Below, one piece after another: positions 55,772 through 64,000 of a stretch of 64,000 bases of DNA (position 1 is the first letter of the stretch; each line of letters starts with the position of its first letter). The stretch is from positions 2,604,001 to 2,668,000 of the forward strand of contig NZ_PKQK01000001.1 in NCBI RefSeq assembly GCF_002968835.1, given 5' to 3'. Both the position numbers and the translations under genes were made by a program. The stretch comes from Paenibacillus sp. PCH8 (GTDB lineage Bacteria > Bacillota > Bacilli > Paenibacillales > Paenibacillaceae). Below the pieces are notes generated by a model. That model did not search any database, had not been told where the DNA came from, and worked only from the letters and a program-made list of their open reading frames with translations.

Positions 55772-57028
55772 TTGAATCAGCAAGCAGGTACGCAAGGGAA
55801 CAAACGCAAGTTCAACAAGCTGTACGCCATGCAGCTAGCAACGATCTTTCTGGGATTTATCGTATTTGGCATATCGGAAAATATTAAGGGGCCAGCCATT
55901 CCGCGCATTCAATTCGACTTCAATCTGGATGAGAAACAGCTTGGGACGTTATTGTCCCTGAATGCACTGGGTTACCTGATCGCCTGCTCCTTCACGGCTA
56001 TTCTGGTTCGCAAATGGGGCATCAAGGCGGTTAGCATCATATCGTTTACATCGATGATCCTCTCGGGTGTGTTCATTTATGTGTCTCATACCTATCCACT
56101 CTTTGCTTCATCATACTTCTTCATGTACATCGGTAACGGTATGCTGGAGATTGCTTTGGCGATTCTGGGTGCGCGTATCTTTGTGAAAAACACAGGTACG
56201 ATGATGAACTTGTCCCATTTCTTCTATGGACTGAGTTCAACGGTGGCTCCTTTGCTGGCGACGGGTGTCATGTCCTTGAAAGTGTTTGGTCACGAACTGG
56301 ACTGGCGGGGCATGTATCTTGTGATGTTATCACTCTGTCTGCTGCCGATTATTGCGGCGCTGCGCAGCAAATTCCCGGGGGACGATCTTCCTCATGAAGA
56401 TCGGACTTCACTGAAGACGTTAACACGTGATCCTGCCCTTTGGCTGATGGTGCTCATTCTTTCTTTTGGCGTGGTATCGGAGCTGGCGGTTGGGGGTTGG
56501 CTGGTTAATTTCCTGGAAAAAGCCTACACGTGGGACACGGTCAAAGCCTCCGGGTTATTATCTGCGTTCTTCCTCACGTTCTCGCTGGGACGTCTGCTGC
56601 TTGGTCCATTAACGGACCGGATCGGATTTGTATTGTCACTGATTCTGTTCTCGGCTTTCTCGGGAGTATGTACGTTCGTGGCGCTTGCAGGAGGAGAGCG
56701 ACTTGCGATTTTCTTTGCGATATCTGGCGCGGGAATAGCGATGATCTATCCAACAGTTATGGCGTTTATCGCACGCAGATATCCGAATGGCAGTGACACC
56801 GCGATTACATTCACGGTTACCTTGATGGGGGTTGGTAGTGTCATTGGTAACTATGTGATTGGCTGGGTGATTGAGGGCGTGAAGAATCTGTACGGTTCAA
56901 CGACTCAGTTGGGGCTGCTGCGCGGACTTCAGGCGGGATATGGATTCATTGGTTTATGTGCGGTGATCTGTGCGGCATCAGGCGTAGTGTTGTATGTGTA
57001 TTTGAAAAGACGACAGGAATTGATTTAG
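55772..57028 (+). CDS. MFS transporter (sugar-type)
   Basis: Twelve membrane helices expected from ~418 residues; FGISENIKGPAIPRIQ and NALGYLIACSF resemble FucP/GlcP-type sugar carriers. TTG 55772 has GGAGG eight bases before it. Follows the ROK regulator and the conserved leader. The substrate cannot be told from sequence. Confidence 0.82.
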   Translation: MNQQAGTQGNKRKFNKLYAMQLATIFLGFIVFGISENIKGPAIPRIQFDFNLDEKQLGTLLSLNALGYLIACSFTAILVRKWGIKAVSIISFTSMILSGVFIYVSHTYPLFASSYFFMYIGNGMLEIALAILGARIFVKNTGTMMNLSHFFYGLSSTVAPLLATGVMSLKVFGHELDWRGMYLVMLSLCLLPIIAALRSKFPGDDLPHEDRTSLKTLTRDPALWLMVLILSFGVVSELAVGGWLVNFLEKAYTWDTVKASGLLSAFFLTFSLGRLLLGPLTDRIGFVLSLILFSAFSGVCTFVALAGGERLAIFFAISGAGIAMIYPTVMAFIARRYPNGSDTAITFTVTLMGVGSVIGNYVIGWVIEGVKNLYGSTTQLGLLRGLQAGYGFIGLCAVICAASGVVLYVYLKRRQELI

Positions 57029-57045
57029 AAATCAATTGAAATGAT

Positions 57046-57080
57046 AAAGCCCCACTGATCGCCACGATCCGTGGGGCTTT
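57046..57080 (+). terminator. Terminator after MFS gene
   Basis: AAAGCCCCACTGATC and GATCCGTGGGGCTTT around GCCAC. Confidence 0.8.
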
Positions 57081-57225
57081 GCTTATGAATATACGAGTAG
57101 ATTAGTACGGTATATCATCTATCACTAGTATCTTAACAAATCATAACCACAGGTCATGTAGAGTAGGATTTTTTTTCATCATATACCAGCCACTCTACTA
57201 TATAGTCTGAATTTCCTCAGCAAAC

Positions 57226-57831
57226 CTATGACTTGTTCAAAGCGGTTCTTCTTTTCCAACGTTTCAAAAGCACGTAAAATCCAAAAGCACCTAAGAAAAC
57301 CACCGCTGCCGGAACGATATAAGGTTTAACAATCTCATCCACATGCTCCCATTGAGAGCCTAGTTTGAAGCCTAAGTAAATGTACAATGAGGTGATTGGA
57401 AGCATGGCTAGGAACGTAAAGATACTGAATTTAAACACATTCATCTTCGCCATACCACAAGGGATAGAGATCACGGTGCGAATGCCGGGTACAAAACGGC
57501 CATAGAAAGCGACCCCGCTGCCATATTTCTCGAAAAACTTATCGGAAGCGTCCAGATGGTGGGGGCGAATCAAGAAATACTTGCCGAATTTTTCGACCAT
57601 CGGTCTGCCGCCGTATCGTCCCAGGGCATATAACGTCAGAGGTCCAAACGTTCCACCTACAGTACCAGCGAGAATAGCCAGCCAAAGCTTCATATCTCCA
57701 AGGTAAACCCAATATCCCGCCATGGGCAATACGAGTTCAGCGGGAACGAATTCAAACGACAAGGCAATAACGAGACCTGCGTATGACAAATCTTTGAAAA
57801 AGAGTATAAATTGCGTGATCCATTCTGTCAT
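57226..57831 (-). CDS. DedA-family membrane protein
   Basis: 201 residues; ELVLPMAGY with a membrane-embedded Glu, GRYGG, FYGRFVPGIRTVISIPCGMAKM and several membrane helices are DedA hallmarks. These proteins act as lipid carrier flippases, for example for undecaprenyl phosphate, and need proton motive force. Stands alone; good binding site (GGAGG) before ATG. Confidence 0.9.
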   Translation of the reverse strand: MTEWITQFILFFKDLSYAGLVIALSFEFVPAELVLPMAGYWVYLGDMKLWLAILAGTVGGTFGPLTLYALGRYGGRPMVEKFGKYFLIRPHHLDASDKFFEKYGSGVAFYGRFVPGIRTVISIPCGMAKMNVFKFSIFTFLAMLPITSLYIYLGFKLGSQWEHVDEIVKPYIVPAAVVFLGAFGFYVLLKRWKRRTALNKS

Positions 57832-58118
57832 GCTTTCCCTCCATGAATCTATCTTTTTTTATATAAAAGAAACACTCCTATACAAAGAGTAACAATAGCG
57901 AATAGAGCTTGTCAAAGTTCCCATGAGAGGCCTTTTCAGTACGTACTTCAGCAATATGTTTACCCGTACATAAGGGTTATATCGATTCGTTGACGCTTAA
58001 TACAGAACGTAGTGCCTAAGCAATGATATAATCCTCTGAAAATGCTTCCAATTATAGTATGATAAGACTATCACTAGCTTCTTCACCATCCTGTACATAA
58101 AGAGAAGGAGATCCGAAC

Positions 58119-61100
58119 ATGACTATAACTTCGATTATCGATCAAATCCATATTATTGAATACGATCCCTCTTACGCTGCCGCACTCGCGGAGATGTGGA
58201 ACCGCAGTAATGAAAGCTGGGGAGGTGGCACCAACCTTAGAACAGAGGAAACCGTTCGCCGGGAGATGGAGAGTTCGTCCAATCTTCATGCATTTCTAGC
58301 TGTTCATGAGAAAGAGGTGGTTGGCTTCTGCAGTTTTGCTCATTACCGCTATGACGAGAGAGCGCTATATGTACCGCTGCTTAACGTACGCCCCGATTAT
58401 CACGGATATAAGGTCGGACGCAACCTGATCCTGAATGCTGTGCGCAAGACCGTAGAGGCCGGATGGCCCCGCTTGGACCTGTTCACATGGGCAGGCAATA
58501 CGAAGGCTGTACCGATGTACAAGAAATGCGGATTCTTCTGGGAGAAAAAAGATGATAGTGTGCATCTGATGAATTTCATCCCCACGATCTTGCAGACCGA
58601 AGCATTGGCTCCATATTTCGAGGAGTTGGATTGGTATGCAGACAGCACGCGTGAACTCGTCATCGAGCCGGATGGCCGACGGGAGCGTGGTTTTGATTTC
58701 TTTGACTATACGTGGAAAAAGGGGGATGTCTCCCTGCGGGCTGAATTTGAAAAGTCGGGTCGTGGGCTGACTGCCCTCGAAACACCGGATTACGAAATCT
58801 CTACAGAGGTTGACGCTCATGATCTCGTTTTCGGTTCCAGTTATAAGGTTCGCTATCGCATTAAGAATACTTCGGCGTCCGAACTGGCGGTTGAGATCAA
58901 GGGCGAGGATAACAAAAACATTCGATTTGCGCTGGACATTGCACGAGCAGTCGCTCCGGGAGAAACTATCATCGTGGAAGGAGAGTTTCACCTTGATCCG
59001 ATTACAGAGGAACAGAATAACAACAAGACGCATCCCGTTGTTGCCAGCACATGGTTGATCGGCGGTAAGAAAGCGGAGTTCAGATTGGGTGTCGCCCCGA
59101 AATTCCCGGCCAAAATCAAAACCATCTTGCCCGTGAAGGAGCTCTATCCAGACATCCCGGCGGAGTTGGTTCTGAATGTGGAAAATAATGTGGATGCCGA
59201 AACGGAGTTTAGCTTGGACCTGCCGGAGGATGAATTCCTCGAATGGACGGAGCGTTCGGTGCGCTTTACGGTGCCTGCCAAAGGAAAATTGTCTGTGCCC
59301 GTGTCCTTCACCTTACGTTCATATGGTCTCTATTCCCAAGAAGTAGAAGTGACGGCTGTCCCCGTGGGGAACCACGCGATCTCTTTTACAAGCAAACTTT
59401 CTGTCCTGATGAAGGGAATCGAAGGGAAATATGGCGGGCAGACTGAGGATCAATGGGTGGCCGTCAATGGTGCATTCTCCCTTCATATGAGCAAGCAAGA
59501 TAATAACATGTGGATTGAATACCCGGGCTCCCGTCATTCGTTCTGGTGGACTTATCCGAAGCTGGGTAAGCCGTTTGCCGAAGAGTTATCCAAGAAACAA
59601 GCGAAAGAAGTGAACATTTATCCCGAAGGGGAACGTCAGGTTCTTGAAGCACTGTATGACTCGGAAGATTTCCCTAGCTTGCAGATCAAGTCCGTGGTCA
59701 AGCTGTCTGCGAATGGGATCGCCGAATTCCACCACGAGGTTGAAAATACTGGCGGCGCAGAGCTGGAAGAGGACATCTATCTGATGAACAACTTCGGATT
59801 CTACGGGAACCGGCTAATTCTACCGTACCAAGGCCGTTTTGTGGATATGGGGGATTCTTACGCTGGTGATCCGAACCATTGGGACAGTGCGCAGATTACG
59901 GAGAACTGGCTGTTTTGCAAGGAAGAGTACGGTGCATGTGGCATCTATTGGGACCCTTCCCTGAAGCTGATTCGTCCGGAATACACGCTGGGGTTGCAGC
60001 ATGAGTTTGGCCGTATTCCCGCGGGAGCCGTTGTACGTACCAAAACTACTGTATTTGCCTTGAATACGTTTAGCAAATGGCATGATTTCAGAGCTTTCGC
60101 TCGAAAACAGAAGCCCCTAACTGTGCCTACGCTGGATAACCATCTTGAACTGACAGTAGATGGGGGAAATCCATTTGTTCAGGAAGTACTGACAGCAGAA
60201 CTTATCGAACGGAAAATGATTCCGATTGCCGGTAACCTGAAATTGTACGTGCAGAATGGCGATACACCGGAGCAATTGGCGGCTAATCTGGAATTGAACC
60301 GGGAGCAGAATCAGAGTTCGGCCAAGCTTGAGTTCTCTCCTGATGAACAAGATCCTCATGAAGAACGTGAGATGGGCTGGAAAGTTCGGGCCGTATATCA
60401 AGGTGAGGATCGGGTTCAGGAACAGACCGCCCTCTGGTTTCCACAGTCAGGAACACAAGTGGATCGCGTGAAGGTAGATGTTCCAGCTGGCCCCCTGTAT
60501 ACGGTGAGCAATGGAGTTATATCCATAGCAGTCGCACCAGACTTCGGAAGTGTCGTGCATTCCTTGAAACATAAAGGGGAGGAATGGCTGGACAGTTCAT
60601 ATCCGGAAGCTGCCCCGCGTTCGTGGTGGAATCCATGGTACGGCGGGATTGGTGTGGGTATCCCAGGTATGAACGGTTTTAGCCGTCAGTTGGAGCAGAG
60701 AACCGCTTCCTGGACGGAGCGCATGGATCAATACGGGAACATCTGGAAAGGCATTCAGATCACGACACGCATCGAGAAGCATGAAGTGAATCGGGGAATC
60801 ACGGTACATCAGCATTACCTTATGCTTCCAGGCGTTCCTATTCTCTGCTCATTACATTCGGTGACCAATGAAAGCGGCTTGGCGCTAACAGACTACGCCA
60901 TAACTGCCGAGCATTTCCTCCAACCGTCACCTGTCTTCACTGAAGGCTGGCTGGATCACCCTGAGCAAGGGCGCTTCCCGCTTGGAAAAGTGGATGCGGG
61001 TCTTCCATTGAAGGGGCATTTGCGAGTGGGCGCGATTTCGCGTAAGGACATGCTGCATGCGGTGAACCGTTATCCGAATCAGGGTGCTTGGGCCTTTGCT

Positions 61101-61289
61101 AACAACCAGGTGACGGGTCATAACGTGAGTCACCATCTGACGATAAAGAACGGGGAAACTGTCTGGACGGAGCCGACGTATCTGATCTTGGGACAGATCC
61201 CGCTGAATCCAGCGGATGTACGTGACCTTCTGAAACTGAGCTTTGCAACGTCTACCTACGAAAAGGAGAACATACATGGCGATCATTGA
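58119..61289 (+). CDS. GNAT acetyltransferase fused to a ~890-residue beta-sandwich region
   Basis: Residues 1-~155: GNAT with the CoA loop NVRPDYHGYKVGRNLI and the C-terminal MYKKCGFFWEKK. Residues ~170-1056: several beta-rich domains; ~190-430 look like Ig-like sandwiches (YRIKNTSASELAVE), and ~460-1050 like two galactose-mutarotase-type sandwiches (WWTYPKLGKPF, GIYWDPSLKL, SWWNPWYGGIGVGIPG). No clear glycosidase pair of acids was found. Last bases overlap the TIM-barrel amidohydrolase at 61276, so the two work together. No signal peptide; cytoplasmic. The combination suggests modification or breakdown of an amino-sugar or sugar conjugate, but this is a guess. Confidence 0.7.
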   Translation: MTITSIIDQIHIIEYDPSYAAALAEMWNRSNESWGGGTNLRTEETVRREMESSSNLHAFLAVHEKEVVGFCSFAHYRYDERALYVPLLNVRPDYHGYKVGRNLILNAVRKTVEAGWPRLDLFTWAGNTKAVPMYKKCGFFWEKKDDSVHLMNFIPTILQTEALAPYFEELDWYADSTRELVIEPDGRRERGFDFFDYTWKKGDVSLRAEFEKSGRGLTALETPDYEISTEVDAHDLVFGSSYKVRYRIKNTSASELAVEIKGEDNKNIRFALDIARAVAPGETIIVEGEFHLDPITEEQNNNKTHPVVASTWLIGGKKAEFRLGVAPKFPAKIKTILPVKELYPDIPAELVLNVENNVDAETEFSLDLPEDEFLEWTERSVRFTVPAKGKLSVPVSFTLRSYGLYSQEVEVTAVPVGNHAISFTSKLSVLMKGIEGKYGGQTEDQWVAVNGAFSLHMSKQDNNMWIEYPGSRHSFWWTYPKLGKPFAEELSKKQAKEVNIYPEGERQVLEALYDSEDFPSLQIKSVVKLSANGIAEFHHEVENTGGAELEEDIYLMNNFGFYGNRLILPYQGRFVDMGDSYAGDPNHWDSAQITENWLFCKEEYGACGIYWDPSLKLIRPEYTLGLQHEFGRIPAGAVVRTKTTVFALNTFSKWHDFRAFARKQKPLTVPTLDNHLELTVDGGNPFVQEVLTAELIERKMIPIAGNLKLYVQNGDTPEQLAANLELNREQNQSSAKLEFSPDEQDPHEEREMGWKVRAVYQGEDRVQEQTALWFPQSGTQVDRVKVDVPAGPLYTVSNGVISIAVAPDFGSVVHSLKHKGEEWLDSSYPEAAPRSWWNPWYGGIGVGIPGMNGFSRQLEQRTASWTERMDQYGNIWKGIQITTRIEKHEVNRGITVHQHYLMLPGVPILCSLHSVTNESGLALTDYAITAEHFLQPSPVFTEGWLDHPEQGRFPLGKVDAGLPLKGHLRVGAISRKDMLHAVNRYPNQGAWAFANNQVTGHNVSHHLTIKNGETVWTEPTYLILGQIPLNPADVRDLLKLSFATSTYEKENIHGDH

Positions 61290-62154
61290 TATTCATATTC
61301 ATCTGTCGGACATCGACAGCTTTCATCGTACAGCGATTGACCTGTCCAAAGTGGATTACTCTGCCGCTGGTCTTAAAGCGGAGTTCGATAAGAACGACGT
61401 CATTCTTGGCGTTGGTATGGGGGTTACGGAGCAGACGAAGGGAGCGTTCCCGGATTCCAGTTCCCCTAACCCGATGGGACTTGACCTGGAAGAGAAGGTT
61501 CCATCTTTCCTCATGGAATGCGTGGGAATCAATCCAAACTTGCTAGACGGTAAACAAGCTCGGGACGAGCTCGACCGAATTGAAGCCAGACTGCAATCCC
61601 CGGAGGTAGCTGGAATCAAACTCTATGCCGGATACTATCATCACTATGTGTATGACAAAATCTATACTCCGGTCTATGAACTGGCGGCCAAGTACAACCT
61701 GCCTGTGGTCATTCACACAGGAGACACGTACTCGATGAATGGATTGCTCAAATATTCTCATCCACTGACCGTGGATGAGTTGGCTCTTCAACAGCGTAGC
61801 GTGAACTTCATGATCTGTCATCTGGGTGATCCTTGGGTGATGGATGCTGCCGAGGTCGTGGCGAAGAATCCGAATGTGTATGCGGATTTGTCTGGTCTTG
61901 TGGTCGGGGATCGGCCTCATTTTGAACGGTTCATGAATGAACCTCTATTCATGGATCATTTCCGCCGGGCCTTGGTCTATTCGGATCATTACGAGAAAAT
62001 GTTGTTCGGCACCGACTGGCCGCTTGCGCCCATTGATCTGTATGCCGAGTTCGTCCGCCGACTTGTACCGGAGCAGCATCATGAGAAGGTGTTCTACGAG
62101 AATGCCCTTGGCTTATTTCCACGCATTGCACAGCGGATTGCGGAGCTTGGTTAA
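61276..62154 (+). CDS. TIM-barrel amidohydrolase (Amidohydro_2 type)
   Basis: 292 residues. Metal motif DIHIHLSD at the N terminus, AGIKLYAGYYHH, PVVIHTGD, MICHLGDPW and FGTDWPLAP are the usual ligands (H-x-H, His, His, Asp). ATG 61276 follows AAAAGGAG; the frame from 61243 is an overlap shadow. Starts 14 bases inside the end of the GNAT fusion gene. Confidence 0.85.
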   Translation: MAIIDIHIHLSDIDSFHRTAIDLSKVDYSAAGLKAEFDKNDVILGVGMGVTEQTKGAFPDSSSPNPMGLDLEEKVPSFLMECVGINPNLLDGKQARDELDRIEARLQSPEVAGIKLYAGYYHHYVYDKIYTPVYELAAKYNLPVVIHTGDTYSMNGLLKYSHPLTVDELALQQRSVNFMICHLGDPWVMDAAEVVAKNPNVYADLSGLVVGDRPHFERFMNEPLFMDHFRRALVYSDHYEKMLFGTDWPLAPIDLYAEFVRRLVPEQHHEKVFYENALGLFPRIAQRIAELG

Positions 62155-62209
62155 GCGGGAGAATAACTGAAAGTTACGATGATATACGTTCCAGCGATAT
62201 CTAAAATGT

Positions 62210-62254
62210 ACCCTGTAGAGAGACGCTCTAAAAAGTCTTTCTACGGGGTGTTTT
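62210..62254 (+). terminator. Terminator after amidohydrolase
   Basis: ACCCTGTAGAGAGAC and GTCTTTCTACGGGGT around a ten-base loop, then GTTTT. Confidence 0.65.
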
Positions 62255-62304
62255 ACTTGGTGCATCTTATATTTTTAACGCTATGGTATTGTTTCAGAAT
62301 CCCT

Positions 62305-62721
62305 CTAATAATCCACGTGTTCATTCACACTTGTATCCTTTCTTCTCAGGAACTTTTTACTTGCAGGATGAAGAAGCACAATCAGCAGGGAGAAGAGATG
62401 AATCAAGACGAACAGGCTGCCTTCATTCGGAATGGCAACGAATAACGCAAGACTCAGGAATGTCACGGTAAGCTTGAACTTTCTTTTTGTGATGAAAATA
62501 ACAGCGAGCAGACTGGGTCCGATCACGAACAGCATTCGGGCTGCAATCATGCCAGAGGCGTAGGCCAAGTCATCACCTGTACGTGAGAATCCGAGGTAGG
62601 TTTGGGTGTTATGGCTAAAATCAATGAGGAACACGATAAACGATACGAGTACATAGATCAGTTTGACACTTAACAAAATGCGAACGACGTTTAATAACGT
62701 AGGTAATGCTGTTTTTACCAT
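62305..62721 (-). CDS. Small multi-pass membrane protein
   Basis: 138 residues with about four membrane helices (LIYVLVSFIVFLIDF, MLFVIGPSLLAVIFI, LIHLFSLLIVLL). Start ATG 62721 has AGGAG seven bases before; a longer frame from 62781 lacks one. The related pseudogene at 62798 follows upstream on the same strand. Unknown function. Confidence 0.65.
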   Translation of the reverse strand: MVKTALPTLLNVVRILLSVKLIYVLVSFIVFLIDFSHNTQTYLGFSRTGDDLAYASGMIAARMLFVIGPSLLAVIFITKRKFKLTVTFLSLALFVAIPNEGSLFVLIHLFSLLIVLLHPASKKFLRRKDTSVNEHVDY

Positions 62722-62797
62722 ACCACTTCTCCTATTCTTCTTCGATTCTATAACCATGGAATCTGCGGGTGATTTTCTCATGCAGTGCTCTCTTGCT

Positions 62798-63058
62798 TCA
62801 GATCAATTTTGGCCGGCTTATGGAGCTTCGTCTTGAGATGAATACGATAGTGAGAATTGGGGGAACCAGAATGATCAGGATGCGTAGCCCTATACTTGTA
62901 AAATAGGTGATCTGATCAGATAGCGGAAAGGCGGAGTGATCCGCACGATTACGTATTAGATCTTAGATAAGAAATGCCATGGAGATCCCAATAAAGATGG
63001 ATTGTACTCCTAACAAGGCACGGATGATATTTAATAAAGTAGGCATTTTGGTATTCAA
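62798..63058 (-). pseudogene. Relative of the 62305 gene with an internal stop codon
   Basis: Reads MPTLLNIIRALLGVQSIFIG (compare LPTLLNVVRILLSVKLIYVL), then TAA at 62963-62965 in frame, then DLIRNRADHSAF and GLRILIILVPPILTIVFISR in the same frame to a stop at 62798. So one nonsense change splits an old paralogue. A TTG at 63058 after GGGAGAG would be the start. Confidence 0.65.
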
Positions 63059-63333
63059 TGGGTCGTCTCTCCCTTGAAAAATATGTAGTTCAGTCATTTT
63101 ATTATACTTTTCCAATCGCTTGTAGTGGCTTTGGACCTAGCAGGATCATTTCATCGTTGGGATCTACTGCTTCAATTGCTTTTTGTATTGAAAGTAGCAT
63201 ATGAAGTTAATAAAAAATATATTTTGTAAGCGTTATCCTATTGATGAATTATATGATATTGACCGATATAAAGTAGATACATAGAATTTGGACTTCATTA
63301 TGACGAAAATGAAAATGGATGGTGGATGTAATT

Positions 63334-64000
63334 ATGGTATTTAACAAGGCAAGAGAACGCATGATCAACATGTCGTTCAGAGTCAAATTGCCGCTGATGA
63401 TTAGCCTGCTGGTCTGTATCGTACTGGCGGTATCTGCGGTAGTATCTTACAGTGTAGCGGCAGTCATTACACTCGAGAAAAGCAAAGATGAAATTCAGGC
63501 AACCTCGGACCGGGTGGGGGCAGGTTTGCATGCCTCACTAAGTTTGGAAGAACAATCTACGTTTTTGATTACGACACATCGGACCTTCCGGGATCTGCTG
63601 GAGATTCGGAATACGGAAGGACAGGATGGCGAGGCTTTTTTTTCAGACCAAAGTGAATTGGTGGACAAGGCAAGCGGCATACTGGCGGACAGTCTGGCAG
63701 GCATGGAAGGCAATAACAGTCTAATTCTGCTGGATCGTAACGGCATCATTCTGGCTGCGAACGATCCGGGAGTAATTAAGGCGGAACGTGGAGATCGGGC
63801 GTACTTTCAGGAAGCTCTTCAGGGTAAAGACGTGATTAGTGAAGGGATTGTAGCCAAGTCCTCGGGACAACTCGGTACTGCTTTTGCCATGCCGATCTAT
63901 AATGATAATCAAGAAGTGCAAGGGGTGCTCGTATCTGCGGCATCTACGTCGTTCTTCGTTAATCAGCTTCAGAATATCAATATTAATGATGAGGGAAAAG
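63334..64000 (+). CDS. Methyl-accepting chemotaxis protein, N-terminal part (runs off the window)
   Basis: ATG eight bases after GGTGG; the frame is open to the window end. One N-terminal membrane helix (PLMISLLVCIVLAVSAVVSY), then a Cache-type extracellular sensor: LILLDRNGIILAANDPGV, GDRAYFQEALQGKDVISEGI and GTAFAMPIYNDNQEVQGVLV. The signalling part lies beyond the edge. Two-membrane-segment receptors of this kind sense small metabolites. Confidence 0.88.
   Translation, partial: MVFNKARERMINMSFRVKLPLMISLLVCIVLAVSAVVSYSVAAVITLEKSKDEIQATSDRVGAGLHASLSLEEQSTFLITTHRTFRDLLEIRNTEGQDGEAFFSDQSELVDKASGILADSLAGMEGNNSLILLDRNGIILAANDPGVIKAERGDRAYFQEALQGKDVISEGIVAKSSGQLGTAFAMPIYNDNQEVQGVLVSAASTSFFVNQLQNININDEGK

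Noticed and set aside
58365..59033. Minus-strand frame of 222 codons in the GNAT fusion gene
   Set aside because: Shadow of the coding strand, no domain or binding site.

Overview
The window looks like a chromosomal stretch of a Paenibacillus-type Firmicute. Evidence: S-layer-homology (SLH) surface proteins, purine-rich ribosome binding sites with frequent TTG/GTG starts, a hybrid trans-acting PKS/NRPS cluster, 7TM-type hybrid histidine kinases, and a gene style close to Paenibacillus throughout. No rRNA, tRNA or CRISPR array was seen.

Layout. (1) 1-13.9 kb is the 3' end of a hybrid PKS/NRPS cluster: a PKS-NRPS protein cut by the window edge (KR-ACP-C), a hydroxymalonyl/glyceryl-ACP extender-unit set (3-hydroxyacyl dehydrogenase, stand-alone ACP, FkbH-like protein), a discrete acyltransferase, an ABC exporter whose permease carries a one-base frameshift, and a last NRPS with half a condensation domain, a glycine-like adenylation domain, a carrier domain and a BtrH-like papain-fold domain in place of a thioesterase. 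A free-standing relative of that last domain and a GNAT acetyltransferase close the cluster. (2) 14.1-18 kb encodes a dockerin-bearing beta-propeller protein and a two-cohesin SLH anchor, a compact surface docking pair. (3) 18.1-22.3 kb is a hybrid histidine kinase and BTAD-type response regulator. (4) 22.3-28.3 kb has a decapitated aldo/keto reductase, a secreted propeller protein and the phosphate uptake genes pstS-C-A-B.

(5) 28.4-48.7 kb is an accessory region rich in duplications and debris. A YdeI-like protein, a YidD-like/small-protein pair and an amidohydrolase each occur twice in different order; the first amidohydrolase is a remnant. Between the copies lie a 1462-residue LRR/tandem-repeat/SLH protein, two IS4-type transposase remnants, a MORN-protein remnant, and a WYL regulator with DinB and EVE-domain genes. 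(6) 48.5-57 kb holds an amidohydrolase-DUF554 fusion, a TetR regulator, an AT-rich 1175-residue metallophosphoesterase/NB-ARC/TPR protein that is a strong candidate for a one-gene STAND defence system, a divergent XRE/small-protein unit with mirrored operators, and a ROK regulator with an MFS transporter. The amidohydrolase and the MFS gene share a conserved, apparently structured 5' leader of about 165 nt. (7) 57-64 kb has a DedA protein, a GNAT/beta-sandwich fusion overlapping a TIM-barrel amidohydrolase, two related small membrane proteins (one with an internal stop), and the start of a chemotaxis receptor.

Most promising for new biology: the phosphoesterase-STAND gene, the paired leader element, the BtrH-like domain family (one with a catalytic Cys on an NRPS, two without), the cohesin/dockerin surface pair, and the mirrored XRE control region. 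All function calls come from reading motifs by eye; no search was run.
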